This document shows, piece after piece, positions 33,701 to 46,437 of a DNA stretch of 64,000 nucleotides. This DNA comes from Spirometra erinaceieuropaei (taxonomy: Eukaryota; Platyhelminthes; Cestoda; Diphyllobothriidea; Diphyllobothriidae), in NCBI GenBank assembly GCA_902702965.1, contig CACRXP010000010.1, forward strand, positions 148,377 through 212,376, written 5' to 3'. The position numbers and the translations under genes were made by a program. The notes under the pieces are model-generated. The model made no database searches, was not told the origin of the DNA, and saw only the letters and a list, made by a program, of their open reading frames with translations. How positions within the stretch are numbered: the first letter of the stretch is position 1; every line of letters starts with the position of its first letter.

Positions 33701-34680
33701 CAGTAGGTGGGCTAACTCATGAAACGTCAACCGAAATTCCGAAATGCGCTTTCGTTTCGAAAAGATTAATTAAGTATGGTTGTAAAACTAGTCAACCTGC
33801 AACATGATTCTATAATAATTCAGTTACCTCAGGATGCCGGTTTTCGAATGAACTTCCTTACGGCTGCATGCAAAAACCGACCTCTGTAAAAAATGACTAC
33901 TTACGTAGCATCCATTTTTCTCATATTTTTTCGATGCCCCTCGAAGTCCAATTATATTTCATGGAAAACATGCATGAAAATATTCATTCGGTAGATAATT
34001 ACATCCTTTTCTAAGTTTTTACTCGAAGGAGGGACAATTCGGTTTTAAAAAGTTTTACAATTTCCGAGTAATTTTGAATTCGCTCTACCGTCACACTTGG
34101 ATTCTGGGTTTCCTAACTACAGGCCGTATATTTTCCGCATGGGAAAGCCACATATTTCTCTATGGTAATAAAGGGAGACTATAAAGGGTTCATAAAATTA
34201 AGCAGTGGATTTAAGCTCAATTGTTTACTTCACAAGCCACATCGGTAAATGCAGAGATATGGCAATTTATGAACGGCCATTACACTGTATTTAAATGTAC
34301 CACAATTGGAAACTTTTTTAAAACCGAAGTATGTCCCTCCTTTGAGTAAAATCTTAGAAGAAGACGTAATTATCTACCGAATGAGCAAAAGAATGAATAT
34401 TTTTATGCATGTTTTCCATGAAATCTAATTGGACTTTTAGGAACATCGAAAATAGATGAGAAAAGCTCATGCCACATAAGTAGTCGTTTGTTACAGAGTG
34501 TAGTTTTTGGATGCAGCCCGAAGGGAGTTCAACCGAAAGCCGGCGTCCTGAGGTAACTGAATTATTTTAGAATCCTGCCGCACGATAATTACTTTTACAA
34601 CCCTGCTTAAATAATCTTTTCGAAACGAAAGTGCATTTCGGAATTTCGATGGACATTTCATAAGTTGGCCCACCTAATCT
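33701..34680. mobile_element. Fold-back DNA element, subfamily A
   Basis: Left end CAGTAGGTGGGCTAACTCAT. Right end near TTGGCCCACCTAATC, whose terminal CTG is altered. Inverted arms carry GGATGCCGGTTTTCGAATGA at 33834 and its complement at 34535-34555. No coding capacity. Confidence 0.75.
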
Positions 34681-34917
34681 TTGTAAACGGAACACACGGC
34701 TTGCGATATCGTCCACCCGTTTTACCTCTAAATGCGCGTTTTGATGTATGAGGGCTGTTGCAATTCAGAAACATCATATTTTATTATCTTTGCATAAATC
34801 CGGCTTCGTTTCTGACTCTCTTACTGCATGACGTCAAAGAATTCTGTTTGACTCTTTGGCAAAAAACCAAAATTTCTCTCCAATTAGCGTCGTCGTTTAG
34901 ACTTGTTTCCCTATTTA

Positions 34918-35914
34918 CAGTGCGTGACCTATCTCATGAAATGTTGGCTGAAATTCTGAAATGCGTTTTTGATTATGAAGGATTACTTGGTAGCGGTTGT
35001 GATACTGATTGGCTTAAGGCATACTCTTATAACATTTTGGACTTGGCAGGATGTCGGCTTTTAAATGCACTTCTTTTCAATCTCCTGTAGAAAGCGTGCT
35101 CGGTAAAAAATGAATACTTAAGTAGCATGCATTTTTCCCGTTGATTTTTGATGGTCTTGGAAATTCAAATATATTTTATAGAGACCACAATAAAAAATAT
35201 GCTTTCTTTTGGTAAATCAATAGAGAATCACGTCTTCTTTGTATTTTATACTTAAGGAAGGAGTATAATTAGGTTTTGAAAAAGTTTTCTAAATGCCGAA
35301 AAATTTGGAGCCTGATCATTCGTTGCATTAGCGCTTAGTGATTACACCCTACAAGGTGCATGCGTTCCGCGTAAAGAAAATTCCATATTTTTCTATGTCA
35401 TTAAAGAGATATCATACAGGTTCCATAAAATTTTGCAATGGATGCGGACCATGTTGTACACTTCATGAGGAGCAGTGGTAAACGGCCAGATACGATGCTA
35501 TGTGAAGGGACATATCGCGGTCTTAAAAAGTCTCATAATTAGAAACTTTTTTTAAAACATAATTATACTCCTACCTTATGTATAAAATATAAAGAAAACG
35601 TGATTTTCTACTGATTAACCAAAAGAAAGCATATTTTTGTTTGTGGTTTCTATAAAATATTTTTGAATTTCCAAGACCATCAGAAATCAATGGGAAAAAT
35701 GCATGCTACTAAAGTAGTCATTTTTTTACCGAGCACGCTTTCTACAGGAGATTGAAAAGAAGTGCATTTAAAAGCCGACATCCTGCCAAGTCCAAAATGT
35801 TATAAGAGTATGCCTTAAGCCAATCAGTATCACAACCGCTACCAAGTAATCCTTCCTAATCGAAAACGAATTTCAGAATTTCAGCCAACATTTCATGAGA
35901 TAGGTCACACACTG
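34918..35914. mobile_element. Fold-back DNA element, subfamily B (best copy)
   Basis: Begins CAGTGCGTGACCTATCTCAT after TA (34916-34917) and ends ATAGGTCACACACTG before TA (35915-35916). The inverted arms are long. TGGCTTAAGGCATACTCTTA at 35010 faces TAAGAGTATGCCTTAAGCCA at 35803, a perfect 20-base pairing deep inside the arms. No coding capacity. The intact TA flanks and CAGT ends are the strongest evidence in the window for a Tc1/mariner-superfamily origin. Confidence 0.88.
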
Positions 35915-35916
35915 TA

Positions 35917-37529
35917 TGCTCGCTTACTCGAGTTGCATATCTGCCTAGCAAAGGCTTGTTTTCTGCAGCTAGTTTTTTCACATTGCCTGCGCGCAAGTTC
36001 TCAAGAATATTTTTTTTTCCATTTAGACCGACCGGACAAATTTCTGGGGGATGTTACTATCCATATCGTTAGAAAACTGGCCATATTTCAAGGTATAAAG
36101 ATGAAATCCTAGAAGGAACCCTCTAGAAGGATCGGACAAAGACAAAGTTAACGATTTAAGGCAATTTGACAATCTCCGCTTACTCTGCTAACGTTCTAAA
36201 CTCATTCGTTTAACTCTGAGTTCACACACACAGTAGTTGTCTACTTGTTGATTGAGCAGTCACCAACTGCCTTGTCTGTATATTCGCAGATTAAATATCA
36301 AGCTTAGTATGGTCACTTTTGTACTCTACATGTTTAAGTATTTTAAGGAAGGTCGATGGCAAGTGGTTTTTAAAACCGTTACAAACTGACTTGTGTAAAG
36401 CACCGCCTCTGCAGGAGCCTGCTGGCATTCAAAGTCTTTCTCGCGTTGAACAGGAAAGCTGTTCATTTATATGACATTCTCTAGCTCTAGCTCTGTTAGC
36501 GTCAGTTTTCATTTTCGCAAAATCTTTTAAAGTCCTCTGTGAATGTCAGGCCATGGAACTTGTGTCAGGACGGTTGGACACACTAGGGGGATGATCCCTG
36601 TTTCCTCGCTACCATTCACAGCAGTATTAAACCGGACCAATCAATATAGAGAGTTAAGAAATTGATCCGCAAATTGATCCGGATTTGATTGCTCTAACCT
36701 ACCTATTTCAGTCAACAATAAAATGCAAGTCGCATATAGCTGAGAAACGATAATGGATGAAGCAAACAGCGGCGACTTCTTTCATTTTAAACATTCAAAA
36801 TTACACCGAAATGTTGATTATCGATCCAGCTTGATGCGAGAACAGTGTAGTCGCTCCGCTCGGACATGGAGCTCCAGTCTGATGCCTGCATAGCCATTCC
36901 AATTTTCCCTGTCACTGCCAGTGCTAACTGCTTATCATTAGGCGACCGTCATATGGCCATCAGGTGTGATCCCCACAGCAAAACCGGACTGATTGTAGTG
37001 CCTAATGTAACCTTCACTTTGAATGGTTCCGATCTGAGTTGATAGGAGGCAGGCACGTAATTCAGGTGGCAGAACGTTTACGGACTGTCGATTCTAGACT
37101 GACGCGGATTCGCCTCATAAGGCATCTGGTTTGGGGCTAGTGTATAACAGGCTTGGGGCGTCAAATGAGGCAGAAGTGGCTCTTCCACACTCCCGCAAAT
37201 TTGCAAGTAATGTCTCTCTATACAAAAAAATTGTTCACTATTCTTCAAATACTTGTGGCAGCCAAAAAGTCAGAAAATGCTTCACAGCTTTGTAAAGCTG
37301 CACGAGAAAAGCACGAAGAGTCCACTATTTCGTCGGGTTCCCATGTTTCCTCACGTGGGCTCTGGGATGCTTTTTTTAACAATAAAACTCACTTAAACTG
37401 TCACTCTGGCAGTTATGAACTAACAAGGGATAGATAGCATCCGAGGAGGACTTTGTAGGTTCAACCACGCTGTGAACATTTCTGCAGATTGTTGCGTTAA
37501 ATACTAGCACAAGTACGGTGGAACTGCCG
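35917..37529. other. No gene recognised
   Basis: A 94-codon frame at 37153-37437 has no domain. Otherwise mixed sequence without repeat landmarks. Confidence 0.4.
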
Positions 37530-37800
37530 TCACTGATCCACATAGGGGACATGCTGATCCCGATCTGCCTTTTGGCTTGATCTAGAATCGCCGCAGCTGT
37601 TTAAATAGCGACTAGTAGTATATGCGGTGCATGGAGTATCGACAAAGACAAGGGAGATTAGGGTGGTAATTTCTGACTTATTAGTCGTCGTCAGCCTGCC
37701 TTGCCCTTCCATTGGTTTGTTTGATATGGATTTGGAATCCGGACTTTTTTGACTATTGATTGCTATGTCCAGTGCTCTACCACTTAGCCTAGGAACCCTA
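37530..37800 (-). repeat. SINE-like repeat, minus copy
   Basis: On the minus strand: GGCTAAGTGGTAGAGCACTG (A-box-like head), then GCAGGCTGACGACGACTAAT and CTCCCTTGTCTTTGTCG. The B box is decayed. Confidence 0.55.
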
Positions 37801-37899
37801 ACCCTGTCATTTAAGGTGGAATACTAACTACAGCGCCGTTGTGTTCGCCGATCTGGTTACCGGACAGACTCTTTCCATTGTGAGTATATGCTACATACG

Positions 37900-38400
37900 C
37901 ACGTGTGTGTTGGTCTACGGACTGCGCGGTAGATGCGCTGGACCAACCAGGGGGGTTAGGGTGAAGTCCGGGCAGGCGTCACCCAAAATGCGCACCCATA
38001 ACAAATGCCAACATTCGGGGTGTATGGTGGCAGGTCCGGTGGCAGGTCCAGTGGCAGGCTCACACCGCGGTAACTGGGATCCCTGCCACCTCCCCATCTA
38101 CGTGGCCATTGGGGTTAAGTGCTTGTTGTGGGCCAGGGGGTGTGCTGATACGTCCAGATGCGGGTTTTCGCCGTGTCAGCTACCTGTGGCCTCTGCCGCC
38201 TCTAGTCTTCTTGCCTATGTCTTGACACCGGGCACAGGCAGGTGAGGGAGGAAGGTGTAGGGTAGATGCTACACAAGTCGACCATCACTATAAACTAATT
38301 AATGCGCATGCCATCCTCCCAGCCCTCATCCTGCTGTGAAGCACACAGCGGCCATAGTCGAAATCGACGGTCGAACTATCGTGGGCATCGCGCTGGACGG
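37900..38400 (+). repeat. Dispersed GC-rich repeat, family C
   Basis: GTGGGCCAGGGGGTGTGCTG, then the CAGATGCGGG block, TATGTCTTGACACCGGGCAC, GTAGATGCTACACAAGTCG, and the AATCGACGGTCGAAC 3' end. Confidence 0.6.
38026..38061 (+). repeat. 12-bp tandem repeat, three units
   Basis: GGTGGCAGGTCC twice exactly, then AGTGGCAGGCTC. Confidence 0.85.
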
Positions 38401-39728
38401 CGGCTCATGTCAGGCCGCTCACTGCGTCCAAACGCATCAACCATCGGTCGAGAAGCTCAAGGGAAAGGGAACAGTTTGTGAGACCGATACAGAGGTACCC
38501 CTTTTCATGAAAATCCCTTGTATAATATTATTATGTACTTGATATGTCTTAAAAATCAAAAAGTGCCGAGAGCCATGGCTTATAAAATTTTTAAGTAACC
38601 GGATAAATCTACCCATTTCTATAACAGACAGACGCAATGGCAGCTCTCTTTGTCAGGAAGGCCGAGACAAGTTCTTTGCAGGGGGCTCCATATGGACTTA
38701 CAAACTGAAACTGGTGTGTATACATAGAGGAGGCTTAGGCCTCATCAGACTCTGCGCCTACGTCGTGATCTAGTTATGTTACTTTTGTCGGCCTAATGCA
38801 ATATGGCGGGTGTGGAAAACGAGAAATGAGGTAAACGCTACGAATGTAAGCATCGCCATAAACAAATTCGCGTGCAAATGACCCCTGTGCTCTATGCGCA
38901 GGGGGTGCAACTAGCTGTTTGCTAAGGACAAAATATCAACTAATACAGCGATCCCCATGGTGTTTCTGGTGTGGAATTCAGTTTTAAAACTAATACTTCA
39001 ATTAAAATTGTCGAACGAGCTAAGATGAAGGACGCCCTGGCGAGGCTCGTCAAGTTCAGCAGGGACTGCCTAAAGCCCAGGGCAACAGCGGGCCTGGCTT
39101 TCGGTTGCGAATGCTCTCCAGTGGTGCATAAAAAACCAAAGCGATAAGGTAAATAGAGTCTCCAATAGAGATCAAAATACTGATCACTAGCTGAGCTGGA
39201 AGCTAAAAGCCACCGGACTCACAACAGACCTGCCAGTTTGCGATAATGATAAGTAAAGCCAAAGAGCTGACAGGCAGTAGATGCCACCGTAATGTGCAAC
39301 TCCGTGGAGCTGTCAGTGAGGGCGTGGCTTGGATGCTCAACTAGAGCAGGAAAGTTTCTGAGGAGCTTGGCTTCAGATAGCACTCTATGGAAATTCACAA
39401 ATCTTCTATGCAGATGAAGCGTAGGTTTGATTGATGGAAGGTGGGCGTCCGCAAGATAAAACCGTAAATGGGTTTTTAATCGTAGGCTACTAAAAATGGA
39501 CTAGAAATTTGATAGAAGTCTAGCGACTTAAATAAGTGCCGATTAAGCTGGTTCTTGTTGTCTGTGCGCTCTGGCTTCACGATCCATTATGCTATTATAT
39601 TGAATCATCATCCCTTGAGCAATGAACAACTAAAGGCAAAAACGTCTATGGAGCTGGATTTCATGTAAAACTTCGTAGAAATTCACCCCCCTCCTATCCA
39701 CGGTGAGCGTGATGAGGTCCAAACCGTA
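38401..39728. other. No gene recognised
   Basis: Mixed sequence. Short unsupported frames only. Confidence 0.4.
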
Positions 39729-40452
39729 CAGTAAGTGGCCTGCTTCACGAAGTGTTCACCTGGACGCCGGCTTTTGAATGGACATTTCTCCGGAAGCATG
39801 CGAAAGTAGACTCATTAAAAAAGAGTAATTCTGCAATCTGAACGTTAGATCCTGACTTTCTATGTCCTTATAAATTTGAATATATTTTTTGGAAAAACGT
39901 GCTCACACATTTTCTTTCTGATACTTATTTGGTTGCAAATGACGTCTTCTTCGGGATTTGTGATTGAAGAAGGGGCAGCTCTCGGACTTAACAAATCTAC
40001 TTTAACTCCCCGATAATTTTGGACTTCACCTGTAGTTACCATGTGCCTAGAATTTCCTAACAACTTCATGTAAATTAAACATATGTTTTGTCTATGTTCA
40101 CAAAGTTTGCAATAAATGTGAACCATAAACAGCATAAATGGGCGGACAGGCATGATTCTGTACGAATGGGCGTTCCATGGTCTTAAAAAGGTCCTGAATA
40201 CGAATTTTTGACTCTTAAATATGCCTTCCCATCAAGGCGGGATTTTCTACTAAACGAGGACCGGAATTTCTACTTTTGTGTATGTTTTCTGTAAAATATA
40301 TTTGAACTGATGAGAGTATTGAAATTAAATAGAGACAATTCCTGCTACTTAAGCAGTCATTTGATACCGCGTGGCCTTTGCTGGCGACCAACGAGATCAA
40401 AAACAAATTTTCAAAGTTTGGTTGTCATTTCATGAGGTAGGCCAGATACGGT
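39729..40452. mobile_element. Fold-back DNA element, subfamily B (shortened)
   Basis: Left end CAGTAAGTGGCC after TA. Right end TTGTCATTTCATGAGGTAGG, then a mutated terminus GATACGGTG. Both arms are shortened relative to full copies. Confidence 0.6.
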
Positions 40453-40559
40453 GGGCTGGGGTCGGCAGGGTGAAACCATAAGTGGGTCTTCAAACAATCG
40501 AGTTTGGTGAAAAATATAAGACGTGAACCATGCTATTTCATGAATTGTACAGTCCTTAG

Positions 40560-41405
40560 CAGTTTGTAAAACGTATGCCAATCCGGTGATCCGAAAGACT
40601 CTTAATGTGACTACTTATGATAATCAATAAAAATCATGGAAGGTTGAAGAACTATTAAAATAGGGCTTTCTTTATGAAGCATAATTGGCCGAGGCCCAAA
40701 CACCCATTGACATGTCAGATAATCCGACGACATCTTAAACATTTCAGGATGCTGCCCTTTAGATGAGCCTGCTTGCCATTAACTAAGATAATGACGGCTT
40801 AAGAAGTGTACATTTTGGCGTCGTTTTTAATGCCTGCATACATGAAACCGTATTTTACCATGAGGATGTATGAAATCTCACATACTGTACTAATAGCGTC
40901 GGAACTTAGATGAATACCGAAGGACTACTTCATATAAACGTAGCTATGCGAACGATTTCGATCTTCAAAAACGTATAACCTGTACTTACATATGCAACTC
41001 TAACCGTTAACGTTTTATCAGATTGTGTTTTAAGAAGCATAGAGCTTGGTAAACCATTTCAAAACCGAGGGACAACTCTCTTTTATGCATAAATTTCAAA
41101 AGAGATGTAATGTCCTTTGAAATGGCTATAATATATCCATCTTTATGCATTTTTCCTATTAAATATGAGTGAATGTGTACAGACATAAAAAAATAAACGA
41201 GAAAAATGCTCGATTTTTAGGTAGTCCTCCTTGCGAATGTCGTTTTTGCAGGTGTTTTGAATGATTCTTCAAAAACCAGCATCTTGACACAAAATACATC
41301 CTAATTATTTTAGACGTCAATCAGTTGTGTAAATTCACTAAAGCAATTCTTTTTCATTTTAACTTCGTTTTCTCATTTTTTATGATATCTCGTGAGTTTC
41401 ACCCT
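40560..41405. mobile_element. Fold-back DNA element, subfamily B (decayed)
   Basis: The interior follows family order (CAGGATGCTGCCCTTTAGAT; later CATTTTTCCTATTAAATATG and TGATATCTCGTGAGTTT at the right). The termini are lost. It lies about 100 bp from the preceding element. Confidence 0.5.
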
Positions 41406-42076
41406 TTTGAGGTCATTCTCAAGCGTTCTGTGACCGTTTTTAAGCGTGCATTCAGTGAACAACTTTATCTTTAACCAAAACGCCAGGAGATGCGCTGAAG
41501 AAGCCACGAGGCTTGGCCATAAAAATAATCTTTAGATGATTAAACACTATAGAATTCACGAGGAATTATTACTGGTTTAGAAACCATCACCAACAAATAA
41601 GCGTAACTCAGAATTATGATGGTCCTTGTTGCACAAAAGTAAGAAAGTACATTGGATGTAGAAGTAGGCCGCATAGAAATAATAATTTTGGTACCCGAAT
41701 ACAAACTCGGAAACTCCTACACTTTGAGTTTGTTCATTGGGCTACACGTCAAACACTGTGTTGTGCTGTCAAATCCAATTGGCGACCAATATAAAAGCCT
41801 GAAGTGGAGCATCCATATTGTTATCTGGTTTGTTATACTAAATTTAGCGGAAATGACTTGAATCAGGGAATGCTTTACCTTGCGATTGTAAAAAACATCT
41901 CTTCGCACTCATCAAGTCTTAAAGTCGAATAAAAATTCTGTCTTGCATCGTTTGTAATGTCTTTTACATACACAAAGATGGTTTTGGCATACCTTGCACT
42001 GCCAGCCAACAAAACGGGACAGTCACGCTTCTCATGTTTTATTGATTTCGTCGCCTTCTCTCTGTGTGTCTCCCAG
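41406..42076. other. No gene; strong 3' splice-site-like end
   Basis: The final 40 bases are pyrimidine-rich (CGCCTTCTCTCTGTGTGTCT then CCCAG), a good splice acceptor for the candidate exon at 42077. Confidence 0.35.
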
Positions 42077-42233
42077 AAGGTTTTCAGATGTGACCAACAG
42101 AATTCAGGCCCAGGTGTCGACTGAGCAAAGGACGCCGGCCCCTACGATGAGAGTTCAGACAGTGCGTTCAGCCAGTCAGGGCTGTTCATCCTCATTTCAC
42201 CTGGACTCAGCTCGACTGCAGTCAAGAAAATGA
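42077..42233 (+). CDS. Candidate terminal exon, unrecognised
   Basis: Starting after a pyrimidine tract and CAG at 42074-42076, one frame is open for about 51 codons to TGA at 42231-42233. The peptide is hydrophilic, rich in Ser, Gln, Thr and Arg (for example RIQAQVSTEQRTPAP). No domain was recognised. Support comes from the acceptor and a protein-like composition with no repeat partner in the window. It may equally be a chance frame. Upstream exons, if any, were not found. Confidence 0.2.
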
Positions 42234-43036
42234 AATTTTCCGCTCCTCACCACTGTCCTCGTCGGCTTTCAGACGCTTGCTGACCTACGCACCCGAATCA
42301 TGCAGTGCGCATCTAGTTACCAGTTGTGATCTGTGACCAATCTAATCGGAAGCATGGCTGCTCTGGATATTCACTTTCGATAATCTGGTAGGACTACTAT
42401 ACGGAACAACCCTGTGACGTTCCCTGAGCAAGGGTGATACTTAACCTCAAACTTTAGTTTCAGGGCAGAGCGCTGAAATTGTAACATAATCTTGTCCTCC
42501 TGAAACCACACTGTTGCCTGCAGACGCGACAACCCTCAACACCACGCCAACACAGTTTGCGAGAATGGTGTCAGCAGAGCCCATCCCCCATGATGTCATC
42601 CCGTTCTAATGCAAAAATTCCTAAAGTGTGCATTTCCGACTAAGCCCTAAATCGTTGAAACATGAAACCCTGCTGCCGAACCATATCAACAGAAGTAAAG
42701 ACACACTACGATGCCGCCTACAATTACCACGTTTTGTTTCTTTCCGGCGCTATGGCGTACGCTGCCACCGGCTAATTACGTAATGTGAAAATGCTTTGGA
42801 GACTATCATTTTTGGGGTAAGTGGTTAAACGTCGACTGAACCCTATAGTCAATGGAAATGAATAGCACACCGTCGAAAGTACCACTTCTGAGGTTAACAA
42901 GTAAATGCAAATGTCTTTCCAAGAAAGCAAAGTAGTAACCACGTATACATGGATTTCAGAGAATGTTTATATTTCAGTCATAACCAGCAAACACCCACGA
43001 CTGATCTTCGACGTCAACTTATCTCAACACCTGTTG
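42234..43036. other. No feature recognised
   Basis: Could be 3' UTR or downstream sequence of the candidate exon; nothing specific is visible. Confidence 0.35.
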
Positions 43037-43490
43037 ACAGCTCGACCGTCGATTCCGACGGTGTTCGGCCTGTGCTAGAGCGGCGGGCACGGTGACTTGC
43101 GTGTGAATTAGTTTATGGTGATGTTAGACTTGCGCAGCATCTACCGCATTCTGCATTCCCCACTCCTCACCCGGACCCGGTGTCAAGACAAAGCTAAGAA
43201 GACCAGAGGCGAGAGAGGGCGCAGGTGGCTGGCACGGCCGGACCCGCACCTAGGCGTGCTACTACACCCCCTGATCCACAGCATACACTTGACTAGGACT
43301 TTTCACCAACAACAACACCCCAACAGGAGTCAAGTGGACGAAAATGACTGGGCGGTTATGCCCACTACCTGTATACCCAGCGGGAGCGCAAGCGCATCTA
43401 CCGGCAGGGAACCAGGTGTCAAGGAACTGCCAGCGCATACCAGACTGCGAGGGCCATGGTTTGCTGATACTGGCATAACACACGCTTCTA
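43037..43490 (-). repeat. Dispersed GC-rich repeat, family C (long, minus)
   Basis: Reverse complement of the 31050-31580 order, from GCTCGACCGTCGATTCCGAC at its 3' end to the AACTGCCAGCGCATACCAGA and GAGGGCCATGGTTTGC blocks. It is the best partner for defining the family length (~450-530 bp). Confidence 0.65.
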
Positions 43491-43599
43491 ACACCCGTCA
43501 TAGCACTAACTAACCCCATGTTCAGCCAAAAACAGGGCCACAATCTCAAACGTTTAGCCACGAGCCTAGCCCCCCACCCGTATGACAGGCGGTTTAGCG

Positions 43600-43700
43600 C
43601 TGACTTCCAGGGGCATCTGTTCCCGTGCCCTAACCCCAACCTTAACCCTAACCATATAGCGCAAGACCACACTGTAATAAGGAGGAGGTACTTATTTTCG
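43600..43700 (+). repeat. Repeat with CCCTAA run
   Basis: TGTTCCCGTGCCCTAACCC, CCTTAACCCTAACC, then GCGCAAGACCACACTGTAAT. Same order as 51590-51720 but shorter. Confidence 0.5.
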
Positions 43701-45307
43701 TGTTTCTGTCCCTCTGTCCCAAATGCAAACTACGTTTAGGGAACATCGTACAGTAAGATTCTAAAGGAAACCCGGCCGGTAACTTTCTCTCTGAGACCTT
43801 CGTCTAGGGCACTTGGAGACAGTAGGAGGGGAATTCTCAGTGCAGCGCTACTTTTATCGCGATCGATAATTCCAGCAGCTGTAGCTCAACTGGTAGAGCT
43901 TTGATCTCAGTGTTATCTGTGTGTGTCACGTGAACATAGACGGAAGGATGCTTGCATTTCTGTCCCTGAGAGTATGAATGGGCTATTTCAAACCGATGTG
44001 GCGGCATCCAACCTGCGCCAGAACGCCTAGACACGATCTGGCGAGACACTGAGGAGGTTATGTCTGAAGACGGCTTGAAACCCACGAAAGCGCAGACCTC
44101 GAAGACGCCAGACGAAATGGCTAGCCATCAACGGCCATTTCGAGGACAGCGCCGAGACTGATCTGGTCGCGGTGTCCCACTCTCATGAACTCGCTTAGCC
44201 GAGGCATCTGCCGTAGGTCACTCTGGTTACCGTGACAGCGACAGGCCGAGGTAGCGATGCGAAAATTGCATAATCTAGCCACACGGTACTGGGAAAAGGG
44301 GAAGCGTTCAAGACAGGTCTGACAGCAACAAGGGTGGGGGAAAGAACGTGGTGGCAGGGTCCGGCTACTTGTACCAGCATTATCCAATCACAATCTGGCA
44401 GAGAACTAGGATGGCCTAAATTTTTTTCTCCTTTTTCCTAGCTTCAACACGGGGCAAAGCAAACCCTCAGCAGCCAATAGGTCAAAAGGTGCCAGACGCT
44501 AATCCACAGTCTCACCGGCTTGTCAGTGGTTTTTAGTCTCTAGCTGCCTATCTACGCTGTCTCCAAGTAATAGGGCAGGCCAGAAAAAATCAATCCGAGT
44601 AATTCGATGTTGGCCTTCTGAAACTTAAATGAAAACTGCTGCAGAAGGTCTCGACTGGCGCGAGGACGAATTTTATTTAGTCAAAATTTTTTCCAGCCTG
44701 GAAGAAAGGCGGAAGAATGGAAAAACTTGGTCGATTGAAAAACAGTCAGAGGACCCTGTGTCAAACCTAAAATCCTGATTTTTGCCCGAGCTGATATGTG
44801 GAACGAGCTCCAATGTCCAAGTCATCCAGTCAGCTGTTACAGAAGCCTGATTTCTAGCGTCGCCGAGCGCTACTGTCGCAAGAAAATTAACACCCAGACC
44901 TGAGAGTCACCCGATTGGCTGTCGCCGTCAGATGAATTATTACTTTGCAGGCAAAAGCTAATGCGAATGAACGAACTGTTCCAGCAATCACGCCTCCTTC
45001 TTCACAAAGTGTGATTATCAGTGAACTTACGGTATGAGTGAACTACTTTGGAATGTCTATATCACTTGCTCAGGCAAACACTGTGACGTTTTTCATGTCA
45101 CGCTATACACTGCAAGGAATTCGCAGGTGGCCTCGCACGTAGCAGACCTGACTTTCTCCTGTTGAATCCTGATTGGAATCCTCTAGTGTGAAACATATTT
45201 ACCAAACCAATAAATTGTCTGTGGCCCAAATGAGAAACAGTCGGCGGACTCGGTGAGATTTGGAATCACAGCACCAACGAGACCACCGCCAAAACTCCCA
45301 CTACCTA
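43701..45307. other. No gene recognised
   Basis: Contains a tRNA-like A-box string (next entry) and, at 44965-45010, a tail of the 6177/26325 repeat (TGTTCCAGCAATCACG and a CTTCTTCAC run). No supported frame. Confidence 0.4.
43871..43915 (+). repeat. tRNA-like 5' half (A box)
   Basis: GCTGTAGCTCAACTGGTAGA followed by GCTTTGATCTCAG resembles the acceptor, D arm and anticodon arm of a tRNA. No B box or 3' half follows at the expected distance, so this is probably a SINE head or tRNA pseudogene. Confidence 0.35.
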
Positions 45308-46307
45308 TAGTAGGTGGGCTAACTCATGAAATGTCAACCAAAATTCTGAAATGCGTTTTCGTTTCGAAAAGATTAATTAAGTAGGGTTGTAAAACTAACC
45401 ATTATGCAGCGTAATTCTATAATAATTCAGTTACCTCAGGATGCCGGCTTTCGAATGAACTTCCTTCCGGCTACATGCAGAAGCTACACTCTGTAAAAAA
45501 ACGACTACATTAGAAGCATGATATTTTCTCATTGATTTTCGATGCCCCTAAAAGTCCGATTATATTTCATGGAAAACATGCATAAAAATATTCATTCTTT
45601 TGCTCATTCGGTAGAAAATTACGTCTTCGGTTGATTTTACACTCGAAAAATGAACATAGTTCAGTTTTTAAAAAAGTTTCTAATTGTGGGACTTTTGAAT
45701 ACCGTGAAATATGCAATTCATAAATCGTCATGTCTCTGTATTTACTAATGTGGCTTGTAAAGTCAACAACATGGATCACATCCACTGCTAAATTTTATGA
45801 ACCCTATATGGTCTCCCTTTAGTACTGTAGAGAAATGTGTGATTTTCTGTACGCGGAAAACATACGGCTTGTAGTTTGGAAATCCTGAATCCAAGTGTAA
45901 TGGTAGAGCGGGTTCAAAATTATTCAGTAATTGGAAAAGTTTTTGGAAAACCGAATTATACCCCTCCTTCGAATATGAAATTGGAAGAAGACGTATTCTT
46001 TTACCAAATGAGCGAAAGAATGAATAGTTTTATGCATATTTTCCATGAAATATAATTGGATTTTTAGGGACATAGAAAATCAATGAGAATAATTCATGCT
46101 AGTTAAGTAGTCAGTTTTTACGGAGTTTATTTTTTGCATGCAACCGGAAGGAAGTTCGTTCGAAAGCCGGCAACCTGAGGTGACTGAAATATTATAGAAT
46201 TATGTTTCAGGCTGACTAGTTTTACAACCCTACTCAATTAATCTTTTTGAAACGAATACGCATTTCGGAATTTCGGTTAACATTTCATGAGTTAACCATC
46301 TTTTGTA
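45308..46307. mobile_element. Fold-back DNA element, subfamily A
   Basis: Left end TAGTAGGTGGGCTAACTCAT after TA; right end GAGTTAACCATCTTTTG before TA. The inverted arms contain GGATGCCGGCTTTCGAATGA at 45438 and its near-complement at 46155-46175. No coding capacity. Confidence 0.78.
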
Positions 46308-46437
46308 AGCAACGAGGCCAACTGGAGAGCCGTGAGTTTACTCCGTTTACTGTATAAGAATTAGTGGATGCGACACGTCGCAGTAGGTTTGCGTGGGTAG
46401 CTCGACCAAGTATGGTTAAAAACGCGGCTGCCGGTGG

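Noticed and set aside
43620..43660. Possible chromosome end or interstitial telomere
   Set aside because: The CCCTAA run is short, degenerate and carried by a repeat with conserved flanks also found at 22730 and 51541.
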